Origin: Diadophis punctatus similis
Taxonomy: Eukaryota > Chordata > Lepidosauria > Squamata > Dipsadidae
Length of the DNA stretch: 64,000 bases
Direction: 5' to 3'
Assembly (NCBI GenBank): GCA_023053685.1
Contig: JALIGW010000013.1
Span: 14,308,001-14,372,000, forward strand
Of the stretch, positions 1 through 8,112 are shown piece by piece (positions within the stretch are counted from its first letter, which is position 1; the number at the start of each line of letters is the position of its first letter). Under the pieces are notes generated by a model. It searched no databases, had not been told where the DNA came from, and saw only the letters and a list, made by a program, of their open reading frames with translations. Both the position numbers and the translations under genes were made by a program.

Positions 1-1
1 C

Positions 2-229
2 AAGGATAAACGTAAGGTACTTCCAAATTGCACACGCAGAGGTCCTTCCAAAATACCTACTCCTCCTCCGCCTCCTCCACCCAGACGTCCATATAGGGCT
101 CCTAGGTATAGGGGCAGATATCAGGCGGGTGGACGACAAACTCCAGTACAGGATAGACCTAGGGCGGAACCTCCGGCCAAGCGCCCTTTTCGGGGTGCAG
201 GCGGACGCTCCTACCGCCGCAACAAATAG
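2..229 (+). CDS. DIRS gag-like protein, C-terminal 75 residues (partial)
   Basis: An open frame enters from the left edge and stops at TAG 227-229. It encodes 75 residues: a run of seven prolines at about residues 21-27, then an arginine/glycine-rich basic tail ending in RRNK. This fits the nucleic-acid-binding tail of a retrotransposon capsid-like ORF1, and its position directly upstream of the RT frame is where DIRS gag ends. There is no zinc-knuckle CCHC motif. Assignment rests mainly on position and composition. The start codon is outside the window. Confidence 0.6.
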   Translation, partial: KDKRKVLPNCTRRGPSKIPTPPPPPPPRRPYRAPRYRGRYQAGGRQTPVQDRPRAEPPAKRPFRGAGGRSYRRNK

Positions 230-282
230 ATCCTGAGGTCCTTCCCATTGGGGGTCGCCTGCAGTTTTTTGCTGGGCGATGA

Positions 283-2115
283 GAAGAGACTACTTCCGAT
301 AGTTGGGTGCTAGAGACCATTTCATCAGGACTCGCACTCGACCTTCTTTCCACCCCACCGGGATTTTTTATGAGGTGCCCCCAGTCCTCGGATTCCCAAA
401 AGCGAGCTCTAATGCTAGCCGCTATCCAGCATCTGTTGGATATCCATGCTATCCAACGGGTTCCGGAGGACCAGCGGGGACAAGGATTCTATTCCAATTT
501 GTTCCTTGTCAAGAAATCCTCGGGGGGATGGAGAGCAGTCTTGGACCTCAAGCGACTGAACAAATACGTTGCCTATAAGAGGTTCAAGATGCACACGCTA
601 CATTCCATATTGGCGTGTGTAAGGAAGGGCGATTTCATGACTTCCATTGATTTGACAGAAGCCTATCTACACGTACCAATTCGGCCTTCCCACCAAAAGT
701 ATCTTCGATTCTGTTACATGTCTGATCATTATCAGTATTCGGCACTGCCATTCAGTCTGTCCTCCGCCCCGTGGGTTTTCACGAAAATCCTAGCTGCCCT
801 AGCGGCAAGCGTGCGGTCTATTCCAATTCGCCTACACTGTTATTTAGATGACATTTTGATTTTATCGTCCACAGTCTCACAAGCGGAGAATGACCTTCAG
901 TTAACTATGCAGTGCTTAGAAGAGCATGGCTTCTCCTTAAATATAGAAAAGAGCCAGCTCAATCCCACTACCCGAATTACTCATCTTGGGGCTATCGTGG
1001 ATACCCTGGAGTGCAGGGTGTTTCTTTCCCAGGAAAGACAGGACAATCTGATCACTATGGTCCAGCAGGTTCTCTGTCTCAGAAGAGCGCCATTGAAGCA
1101 GCTCTCATCTCTATTGGGAAAGATGATTTCGGCCATCCATATTACTCCCTGGGCACAACTGCACTCCAGGGATCTTCAATGGCTATTGTTACCATACCAA
1201 AGGGCAGGTAAGAGTAATTCATCAGCAAAAATCAGCATTCCATCCTCTGTCCGTCGATCCCTCCAGTGGTGGCGCTCCAAGGCGATATCCGAAGGCTCCA
1301 GCTTCTTCGAACCCAACCGGGTGATGGTGACAACAGACGCCAGTCTGCAGGGATGGGGTGCTCATGTACAATCTCAAGTAGCCCAAGGAACGTGGTCTCA
1401 TTCGGAGACACTGTTAAATATCAACATTCTGGAACTCAGAGCAGCATTTCTTGCTCTGCAGCAATTTCACAATGTCCTTCACAACCGGCATGTTCTACTA
1501 ATGACCGACAACGTCACCACCAAAGCGCATGTCAACCGCCAGGGTGGGACGGTTTCCAAAGGTCTCATGTCAGAAGCCAAGGCTCTAGGGCTTTGGGCGG
1601 AGCGCAACTTGCTCTCGATTCGAGCGGAACACATATCGGGAGTCAAAAATATAACAGCGGACTGGCTCAGTCGCAATGCAGTGGACTCGGCGGAGTGGAG
1701 TCTGCACCAGGACATTTTTCAAGAATTGGTACAGCGATTCGGTCTTCCGGTGATTGACCTTTTTGCAACTCCACTCAACGCCAAACTACCGAGGTTTCTC
1801 TCACGTTACCGGTCGCAGGGTGCCGAGGACATAGATGCGCTCCGCTGCCCATGGCCGAAGGGCTTGTTATACGCCTTTCCTCCTCTGGCAGTGATTCCAC
1901 AATTCATTCGTCGAATCATAGCCGAGGAGGCGGAGGTAATTCTACTGGCACCATATTGGCCCAGGAGAACGTGGTTTGCGGACCTCCAAGCGCTTTCGAT
2001 CAGCTCGCCTTGGAGGATTCCTCCGACAGAGTATTCGCTTTCTCAGGAATCCTTGAATCACCCGGATCCGCATTGGTTCAAACTGACCGCTTGGCACTTG
2101 ACCGGTGTAGCCTAA
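283..2115 (+). CDS. DIRS reverse transcriptase / RNase H / DAM-methyltransferase-like polyprotein
   Basis: The frame is open from 283 to TAA 2113-2115. The first ATG is at 370; an upstream non-ATG start (GTG 307) is possible but unproven. Counting residues from 307, the RT domain has the fingers motif SSGGWRAVLDLKRLN and the catalytic box YLDD at 179-182. RNase H follows with candidate catalytic residues D344 (TTDAS), E376 (ILELRAA), D401 (MTDN) and D452 (TADWLSR). The C-terminal part, about 480-602, has the DLFATPLN and YAFPPL signatures of the DIRS methyltransferase-like domain. The product would copy element RNA into DNA. It overlaps the recombinase frame by about 265 bases. No frameshift or stop was seen. 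Confidence 0.88.
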   Translation, partial: EETTSDSWVLETISSGLALDLLSTPPGFFMRCPQSSDSQKRALMLAAIQHLLDIHAIQRVPEDQRGQGFYSNLFLVKKSSGGWRAVLDLKRLNKYVAYKRFKMHTLHSILACVRKGDFMTSIDLTEAYLHVPIRPSHQKYLRFCYMSDHYQYSALPFSLSSAPWVFTKILAALAASVRSIPIRLHCYLDDILILSSTVSQAENDLQLTMQCLEEHGFSLNIEKSQLNPTTRITHLGAIVDTLECRVFLSQERQDNLITMVQQVLCLRRAPLKQLSSLLGKMISAIHITPWAQLHSRDLQWLLLPYQRAGKSNSSAKISIPSSVRRSLQWWRSKAISEGSSFFEPNRVMVTTDASLQGWGAHVQSQVAQGTWSHSETLLNINILELRAAFLALQQFHNVLHNRHVLLMTDNVTTKAHVNRQGGTVSKGLMSEAKALGLWAERNLLSIRAEHISGVKNITADWLSRNAVDSAEWSLHQDIFQELVQRFGLPVIDLFATPLNAKLPRFLSRYRSQGAEDIDALRCPWPKGLLYAFPPLAVIPQFIRRIIAEEAEVILLAPYWPRRTWFADLQALSISSPWRIPPTEYSLSQESLNHPDPHWFKLTAWHLTGVA

Positions 2116-3176
2116 GTAAGCGGGGGGTATCAGAAACAATCATAGACACATTAATGTTGTCACGCCGATCTTCAACCAATCGCATTTACTCTGCAACATG
2201 GAAAAGGTTTTGTGCCTGGTGTTTAACAGTACAACTATGTCCAGTAGAACTAACTATAGTGGGCTTGTTACGGTTTTTGAAGGCTGGTCTAGATAAAGGG
2301 TTGGCTCCCAATACACTAAGACGCCAAATTGCGGCTTTGTCTACAGTACTTACCTGTGATAGCGCGGTTTCATTATCAGCGCATCTGCTGATTCGCCGAT
2401 TTCTGAAGGCGGCTGTTAACATTTCTCCTCCGATTATACACCGCTATCCAACATGGGACCTATCACGGGTATTACTGGCATTGACCGCAGAACCATACGA
2501 GCCGTTGCGTACAGTGTCACTGAGACAACTAACTCTCAAGGTGGCATTTCTGGTAGCCATAACTTCAGCTCGCCGGATATCCGAACTCGCGGCTTTATCA
2601 GTGCGAGAGGGTTTATGTATTTTTCATCCAGATAAGGTTGTGCTCCGATTGGATCCAACCTTCATTCCAAAGGTTAACACACCTTTTCATAGGACACAGG
2701 AGTTAGTGTTACCAGCGTTTTATGCTCAGCCTTCAACTGACTCGGAAAGGCAGTGGCACAACATAGATGTTCGGAGGGCAGTTAAGATATATAACGTACG
2801 CACGGCGTCATTCCGACGCTCCGAAGCATTATTTGTTTGTTTTCAACCAAAATCTATGGGTAAGAAGGCATCACCAGCGCTCATTGGCAGCTGGATCAGA
2901 GCCTTGATAGCAGACATTTACTCTGATCAAAATCTTCCCCCGCCTGAGGGTATAACTGCACATTCCACAAGTAGTGCAGCTACCACGGCAGCGTGGTCGG
3001 TCAGTACTTCACTGGAGGAGGTTTGCAGAGCGGCAACATGGTCCTCTCCAGTGACTTTTATCCGACACTATAAGGTAGACCAATTTGCATCGGCTGACGC
3101 CGAATTTGGGCGACAGGTACTACGTAATGCCATTATACCAGAGGAACACCATGAACAGGGTTCGAACCCACCCTAG
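1851..3176 (+). CDS. DIRS tyrosine recombinase (YR)
   Basis: A 441-codon frame, +2 relative to the RT frame, starts at ATG 1851 and ends at TAG 3174-3176. The first ~85 residues overlap the methyltransferase-like region. The recombinase proper begins near residue 90 with a SAM-like core-binding region (SSTNRIYSATWKRFCAWC). Catalytic-domain landmarks are SARRISEL with the first arginine at R242, the HxxR box at 371-374, and the nucleophile in FIRHYKVD at Y407. At HxxR the arginine is replaced by serine (HSTS), one base away from an arginine codon. That change would be expected to cripple strand cleavage unless it is a family trait. The enzyme would integrate circular DIRS DNA. Confidence 0.85.
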   Translation: MAEGLVIRLSSSGSDSTIHSSNHSRGGGGNSTGTILAQENVVCGPPSAFDQLALEDSSDRVFAFSGILESPGSALVQTDRLALDRCSLSKRGVSETIIDTLMLSRRSSTNRIYSATWKRFCAWCLTVQLCPVELTIVGLLRFLKAGLDKGLAPNTLRRQIAALSTVLTCDSAVSLSAHLLIRRFLKAAVNISPPIIHRYPTWDLSRVLLALTAEPYEPLRTVSLRQLTLKVAFLVAITSARRISELAALSVREGLCIFHPDKVVLRLDPTFIPKVNTPFHRTQELVLPAFYAQPSTDSERQWHNIDVRRAVKIYNVRTASFRRSEALFVCFQPKSMGKKASPALIGSWIRALIADIYSDQNLPPPEGITAHSTSSAATTAAWSVSTSLEEVCRAATWSSPVTFIRHYKVDQFASADAEFGRQVLRNAIIPEEHHEQGSNPP

Positions 3177-3198
3177 GGACTGAACTGCTTTGGCATGT

Positions 3199-3297
3199 CC
3201 CATTCTTGGAGGTTAGCTCCGCCCACTATGGAGAACGGGGCGTTGTTACTTACCTGAACGCCCCTTCTCATAGGGCAGAGCTAACCTCCAAGTCCCT
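3199..3297. repeat. DIRS internal complementary region (ICR)
   Basis: Bases 3231-3292 are the reverse complement of the right terminal repeat (3523-3585), with a few mismatches. The segment just before it (3199-3226, reading CCCATTCTTGGAGGTTAGCT) repeats the outer start of the terminal repeat at 3518. This composite of two inverted end copies directly after the recombinase stop is the DIRS ICR, which templates completion of the element ends during circle formation. Confidence 0.8.
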
Positions 3298-3389
3298 CCC
3301 TGTTGGGTTTCTATTTACATAACAGTTATTCTTTGAATTCATGCTGTTTTATCATTGCATGACAGTTATTATTTGATTTCCTGCTGTTG

Positions 3390-3395
3390 AATAAA
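3390..3395 (+). promoter_or_regulatory. Polyadenylation signal AATAAA of the DIRS element
   Basis: An AATAAA hexamer lies between the ICR and the right terminal repeat, about 215 bases after the recombinase stop. It is the first canonical signal after the coding frames on the plus strand. Confidence 0.45.
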
Positions 3396-3516
3396 GTTTG
3401 GTTAGGATGTTACACTATGGGTCTGACTCCGTCCTTCGTCTCAAGAGGGGGTGCCCTTCGGGGTTACAGCTTTTATAGAGTCTGACTCAGTCCTCATTGG
3501 CTGATGGATTGGATCA

Positions 3517-3585
3517 TCCCATTCTTGGAGGTTAGCTCCGCCCTACGAGAAGGGGCGTTCAGGTAAGTAACAACGCCCCGTTCTC
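3517..3585 (+). repeat. DIRS right terminal repeat
   Basis: It begins CCCATTCTTGGAGGTTAGCT, like the ICR start at 3199, and continues through GGGGCGTTCAGGTAAGTAAC, the exact reverse complement of part of the ICR at 3240-3265. Homology stops after GTTCTC near 3585, where AT-rich flank begins. Confidence 0.8.
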
Positions 3586-4641
3586 CTGTTCCTCAGAATT
3601 ATTCTTCTTTCTATTATAAATAAGGAAAAAAGAATTAAACTGATAAAGCTATTAAAGCAGTTATTCATAGATAATGCTGGTGAAATGAGCTCTATGGGTT
3701 ATGAAAAGTTGAAAACAACTGAACAGTAACAACAAGCACGATGGTGTCTTCACAACATGGATGGCTATATCCAAGCCACCATTATTGCTGTGCTCCAAAA
3801 GAAAACTGAATATACAAACCAGTTTTAGCTAATGAGACTTAAGAAATTAGTAGCCGATCACAGTTCAGAGTTGTTTCCTCAGAGAGTCAACAGCATCCTG
3901 TACGTGCTACATACTTAGCAAGAAACCCACTTAGATGAACACTCAAGTAAGTCCTTCAACACTTACAGTATATACATCCAAAACACCTCTCCCCATCCAT
4001 CCCCTCTCAAAATTGCTGCATTTCTACTTGTGATCTTTTCACCTTACCACTGCAGGGCAAATACAAGCCCCAAGAGGAGACAGCAAAAACCGCCAGCTGC
4101 CTCTGTTTGCCTTTAATTAAGAAACCTATGGTGTTTCTCTCTTTCCCCATAAAAAAGGGGGGAGAAGTAGATTAGATTTTTATTGCCATTGTAAATGGAA
4201 ACATGATGATTTAGATATTTTTCATTCAAGTGAAGGTAAAACTAAAGTAGATTGATTTTATCTGGGGCCTTTCAGCTTTAGAAACCACACCATGAGTATT
4301 TTGGACACTCAATGTCGTCCGTCCCCCCATCAATCTTGTGGCAAAATCTCTGAGGTCTTCATAGAAAAATTTCATTTGAGTATTAATCTGAGTAGGAAAG
4401 GAAGACCTGGGATAAAGGTTCATACCACACATTTATCATATTTAAAATTGATCACATTAATAAGAATATAATCAGTGAGATTAATATGTCTTGTACCTAT
4501 CCCATAACAGAGAAGTCCAGAATTATACCAAAGGATGTTGTTTGGTCCAGGAGAATTAATACAATTAGCACTAAAATCTTAATTTGTCCAGTAGGATTAT
4601 CAAAACTGATTCTGCTCCAGATCATATCTTGAATCTAAGAT
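3586..4641. other. AT-rich unique-looking DNA
   Basis: I see no recognisable coding region or repeat. A 68-codon minus frame at 4226-4432 has no recognisable motif. The last ten bases (AATCTAAGAT) are the left target duplication of the next element. Confidence 0.5.
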
Positions 4642-4794
4642 AAGGTGACCAGACGTCCCGATTTTGGCGGGACAGACCCGCTTTTTAATGGTTTGTCCCG
4701 CGTCCCGCCCGCCCTCTTAAAAAGTCCCGATTTTTTGAAAGGGGCGAGGGAGGGCTGGGGGGCGGGCTCTCCCCTGCAGGGACGGCCGGCCGCG

Positions 4795-5127
4795 GCTCAT
4801 GGGGGCGAAAGACAAATACAATTTTCGGCGGGCACGGCTTTGCAAGGGCTTTTCACAAGTTTGGCAAGTTTCACAAGAGCCGTTCGCGTGCAGGGCAGTT
4901 TATAAATAGCGGCCGCCAGGTAGGGAGCCGGCCGGGGTTGCACAGGGCTGGGGGAGGCTCGCTAGCCCGGCAGCTCCGGCCGCAGGAAAGAGCGGGGGGG
5001 GTGCCGTACTGGGAAGGGCCAGCAGCCGCCGCCGCCTGAGGGGGCCACCCCCCCTGCCCGCCCACCCGCTTCGCTGCAGGGGACGCTGCACTGGATCCCG
5101 AGTCGCGCCGGCTCTCCCGCGGCCACG
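4795..5127 (+). promoter_or_regulatory. HES1: Captured HES1/HES4-like core promoter and 5' leader, left copy
   Basis: TTTCACAAGAGCCGTTCGCG at 4870-4889 and GCGGCCGCCAGG after the TATA box match what I remember of the mammalian Hes1 proximal promoter. There a GTTTCACACGAGCCGTTCGC block precedes a TATA box and then GGCCGCCAGG. Here the TATA-like TATAAATA is at 4901-4908 and the ATG is 220 bases downstream. The upstream AAGTTTGGCAAGTTTCACAA resembles the Hes1 Notch/RBPJ region, but the GGGAA core reads GGCAA, so the RBPJ site looks damaged. Activity is unknown. Confidence 0.7.
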
Positions 5128-5232
5128 ATGCCCGCCGACCTGATGGAGAAGAGCTCCTCCTTGCCCGCGGCGGCCATCCCGGCCAGCGCCGGAGGAGTCA
5201 ACGCAGGACGCCCGCCCGCCGCCCACAGCTGA
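5128..5232 (+). pseudogene. HES1: HES1/HES4-like exon 1 coding fragment, left copy (34 codons)
   Basis: ATG 5128 lies in a good start context (GCCACGATGC). The encoded start MPADLMEKSSSLPAAAIPAS lines up with the vertebrate HES1 N-terminus, which I recall as MPADIMEKNSSSPVAATPAS. HES proteins are Notch-induced bHLH repressors. Similarity fades after about VN at residues 24-25, where HES1 goes on to the basic region. The frame reaches TGA at 5230-5232 after 34 residues, before any bHLH, Orange or WRPW sequence. The fragment therefore cannot make a working HES protein. It lies downstream of a HES-like promoter in the native order, so promoter, leader and exon start were captured as one genomic piece. 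Confidence 0.75.
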
Positions 5233-5561
5233 GAGGCCTGCTGCTGCTGCTGCTGCGGCTGGGCACCCAGTCCCGGCGGCGGGAAGGCTGCGGCGGCGGC
5301 CCCAGCCTGCTGAGCCAGCGCCGGCCCGAGGGTCATGGATGCGACTCCTTCGCTCGGGCCGCCCCTGGAAGGTGGAGAGGCGCCTGATGCAGCCCCGCCC
5401 TCTCGAAAAGGCCGGCGTCGCGGTGGGCGGGGCGGCCCGAGCGAAGGAGTCGCATCCATGACCCTCGGGCCGGCGCTGGCTCAGCAGGCTGGGGCCGCCG
5501 CCGCAGCCTTCCCGCCGCCGGGACTGGGGGCCCAGCCGCAGCAGCAGCAGCAGCAGGCCTC

Positions 5562-5666
5562 TCAGCCGTGGGCGGCGGGCAGGCGTCCTGCGTTGACTCC
5601 TCCGGCGCTGGCCGGGATGGCCGCCGCGGGCAAGGAGGAGCTCTTCTCCATCAGGTCGGCGGGCAT
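5562..5666 (-). pseudogene. HES1: HES1/HES4-like exon 1 coding fragment, right copy (34 codons, minus strand)
   Basis: This is the mirror copy of the left fragment: ATG at 5666-5664, same MPADLMEKSSSLPAAAIPAS start, same 34-codon length, TGA at 5564-5562. It differs from the left copy at a few bases; near the end GRLPAAHG replaces GRPPAAHS. The two copies point toward each other, and the divergence shows the duplication is not brand new or that one arm has drifted. It lacks everything downstream of the HES N-terminus. Confidence 0.75.
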
Positions 5667-5935
5667 CGTGGCCGCGGGAGAGCCGGCGCGACTCGGGATC
5701 CGGTGCAGCGTCCCCTGCAGCGAAGCGGGCGGGCGGGCAGGGGGGGTGGCCCCCTCAGGCGGCGGCGACTGCTGGCCCTTCCCAGTACGGCACCCTCCCC
5801 CCGCTCTTTCCTGCGGCCGGAGCTGCCGGGCTAGCGAGCCTCCCCCAGCCCTGTGCAACCCCGGCCGGCTCCCTACCTGGCGGCCGCTATTTATAAATTG
5901 CCCTGCACGCGAACGGCTCTTGTGAAACGACATTA
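5667..5935 (-). promoter_or_regulatory. HES1: Captured HES-like core promoter and leader, right copy
   Basis: It is the reverse complement of the left promoter: a TATA-like element at about 5886-5893 (minus strand), preceded by CGTTCGCGTGCAGGGCA and AGTTTCACAAG-like sequence. The right arm stops at 5927, within TTTCACAAG. The more distal upstream part seen in the left copy is missing here, so the copies are unequal. Confidence 0.65.
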
Positions 5936-6065
5936 GCGGTCTTTTGCCCTCTGCGCATGCGCAGCGTTCTGCGCATGCTCAGAGGGCAAAACCCGGCGTC
6001 CAGGCGGCCCCGCCCCCTTCAGTGTCCCTCTTAAAAAAAAAAATCTGGTCACTTTAATCTAAGAT

Positions 6066-7366
6066 CTCTCATATGGATTTTTAAAGATGGAGTACAATTA
6101 CTTTAAAGTTCGCCCATCGCCCCCCAAAAACACATGCATACACCTTTTGTGGTACAAAGAACTGCTGAAATAGCATAATAGCCTTCTTTGGCTGATTATT
6201 CATTTCAAAAGAGCTCATGCAAGAGATTATTTCCCACAATTGGCAATCATGTTTTCTAGTTATAGTTGGGCATTTTCTTACTGAAATACAAAAATGTTCT
6301 CATCTCTCATCCATTCTTCTTATAGTCAAAGCAGAAGAAGTAGGAGCTGATTGATTTGCTTCATAATTTAATGAGTGCTTTCATTTTCTTACGAATACAT
6401 ACTGTGCCAGATAAGAGTTTGAAGCCTCAAAGTCACCCAGCATATAACTCTTCATAATTTATAACAATCTGATTGATTTTTTTATTGTGGTGAAGATATA
6501 AATTGTTTTAGAACTTACTTCCCCCACCCACCCACTTGGTTTGATGTGACAGCCACACAGCACTAAGAACAAGTTTGTAATTCCACAGACTTGGGCTTGG
6601 ACCAAGCAAGCTCTCCTGTGTTTAAGAAGAGTGTCCCAAAAGCTAGATTCATCTCAGCTTTCTGTTTTCTGGCCAATTAGCAAGCAGAATTGGCAGGCAT
6701 TGACACAAAGAAGAGAGATACGCCATGTCTTTCAAACTGACTTGAACATTGGAGAGATCCCAAAAACAGATACGTTTAATATGAACAATATGTTTGAAAG
6801 TGTTTTCCGGCATCTCCCCTTCAATATAATCATGATCAACCACAAGATAGTTGCTATAAAAAATATAGGGGTAAAATCACTGAAAGGAAAGGAAAAGCAA
6901 GCAAGGAAAATCTATTTCACTTGGATTCAGCTGAGTGATTGTAAGTGTTAGTGGTTAAAACACACAGAAAACAGTGATGACAACAAATCTCTTTATCCTT
7001 GTTTGTCTCTCTTTGCTTTGTCTGTTTGTTTAAAATATTTCAACGCTTATGCCTTCTTTGTTTGCCCACAGGTCCCTTGCACTAGGTTTCTATGTCTTCA
7101 TCTCACGTCACTAACTTTCCACCAAATTTTCCCCATTTTGATTTTTTTAAGATTAAAAGATATATTAGACATTTTGTTTTTCCGTTTTTAATAATGGAAG
7201 GATTCCTTGCTCCAGAATCTGAAATAAACCAAACTTGGTGATGTTGAACAGAATCAGGTTATTTGTAAAAAAAATCCTTTGATCCAGTACTTTTTTTTTT
7301 TGCATTGCCCTTGCTTTCATTAGTGGTATTGCAAATTATATACAAATATACATATGTATGTGTGTA

Positions 7367-7369
<3 letters not shown>
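6066..7369. other. AT-rich unique-looking DNA
   Basis: Nothing recognisable was found. A 106-codon plus frame (6631-6951) has no domain or splice support. Confidence 0.45.

Positions 7370-7419
<50 letters not shown>
7370..7419 (+). repeat. (TG)n microsatellite
   Basis: About 24 uninterrupted TG units end in TGCGCGCACA. Confidence 0.95.
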
Positions 7420-7424
<5 letters not shown>

Positions 7425-7749
7425 CATCTATACAGCACTTTGGAATATAATCCTGTTGAACCACAATGGATTTAGTCTCACACAACCTGAATTCTTGAAT
7501 ATAAGAAAAATTATATTCCCAAACTGAATGAACTGTAATTTTCCAAGTCTTATTTTTTTACCTCATGAAACATTAGAAGTACATTTAACATTGTCAAACT
7601 CCATTTGACAATGGCGTTACAGAAAGCTCTTCCACTTTCAAATCGCTGACCTCAGTTGAATAGAATGTCAACTCCATCATGTGCTCTGCTGCACATATGG
7701 AGCCAAACTACCACATTCATCAACCCTAGCTTGCTGCAGCAAAGAGGAA

Positions 7750-8112
7750 TAGTGATGGCAAATCTCCCTCCTACCTCCATCTAGGCCAGCCTGAACAACA
7801 GCACTTAGTGGCAGCATCAAGGCTGCACTTGAAGTGGAGGCCTAGGCCTCCACTTCAGCCCTAGGATCACCACCGCCACTCAAAAAGGCCACATGCTGCT
7901 CACCTTTAAGTGGTGTTCTCTTTCTGTTGACAGGTTCCTGTGTCTACCCGAGGCATACTCTATTTTCACACAGCCTCAGCAGCCTTCGAAAATCATGCAA
8001 GAATGGGGCATGCTTTCAAGAATAGTTGTTGGGTATTGCTGAATGCTGGCATGTCACTCAAAATGTCGTGCTGTATCACCTTTGACATGCGGGTCATAAG
8101 TTCGCCATCATT
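7750..8112. mobile_element. Degenerate hAT-like element (GTGATGGC... family)
   Basis: The left AGTGATGGCAAATC and the right AAGTTCGCCATCATT are decayed versions of the ends of the better-preserved copy at 28372-28816. The interior includes a perfect 28-bp palindrome (7830-7857). There is no coding capacity. Confidence 0.5.

Larger units (their letters stand above)
1..3586 (+). mobile_element. DIRS-type tyrosine-recombinase retrotransposon, left end outside window
   Basis: Three coding frames in DIRS order (gag tail, RT/RNase H/methyltransferase-like, tyrosine recombinase) are followed by an internal complementary region and a right terminal repeat. DIRS elements copy through a circular intermediate and integrate with a tyrosine recombinase instead of a DDE integrase, so no target duplication is expected. 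The two large frames have no internal stops, which suggests a young copy. The left terminal repeat and most of gag lie before base 1. The right boundary is placed where the match between the terminal repeat and the internal complementary region ends, near 3585. Confidence 0.88.
4870..5927. repeat. Long GC-rich inverted repeat (arms ~497 bp, loop 63 bp)
   Basis: Arm 4870-5365 matches the reverse complement of 5429-5927 almost completely. The loop is 5366-5428. The inner part of each arm (beyond the HES fragment) carries a CAG/CTG run and a proline/alanine/glutamine-rich frame I do not recognise, possibly a second captured piece. A transcript across it would fold into a ~0.5 kb stem. Confidence 0.9.
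4642..6055. mobile_element. Non-autonomous TIR element (hAT-like) carrying an inverted HES promoter/exon-1 capture
   Basis: The ends are near-inverted: AAGGTGACCAGA on the left and TCTGGTCACTTT on the right. AATCTAAGAT occurs directly outside both ends (4632-4641 and 6056-6065), which includes an 8-bp duplication compatible with hAT insertion. There is no transposase frame. The outer ~220 bases on the left and ~125 on the right are element sequence. The middle is a GC-rich foldback with arms 4870-5365 and 5429-5927 and a 63-base loop. Each arm contains a HES-like promoter and first codons. A related TIR pair is at 33357-33941. A further hairpin (5942-5991) with GCGCATGC cores sits near the right end. 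Confidence 0.85.

Noticed and set aside
1..3586. Endogenous retrovirus or LTR retrotransposon
   Set aside because: A tyrosine recombinase follows RT/RNase H, there is no DDE integrase, protease or LTR pair, and the ICR/inverted terminal repeat is DIRS-like.
5335..5925. 196-codon plus-strand frame and 165-codon minus-strand frame in the GC-rich element
   Set aside because: They run antisense through the HES-like arms and exist on both strands because of the foldback; lack of stops is due to high GC.
4642..6055. A genuine HES gene locus
   Set aside because: No bHLH, Orange or WRPW coding sequence follows on either strand; both copies stop after 34 codons and lie between transposon ends.
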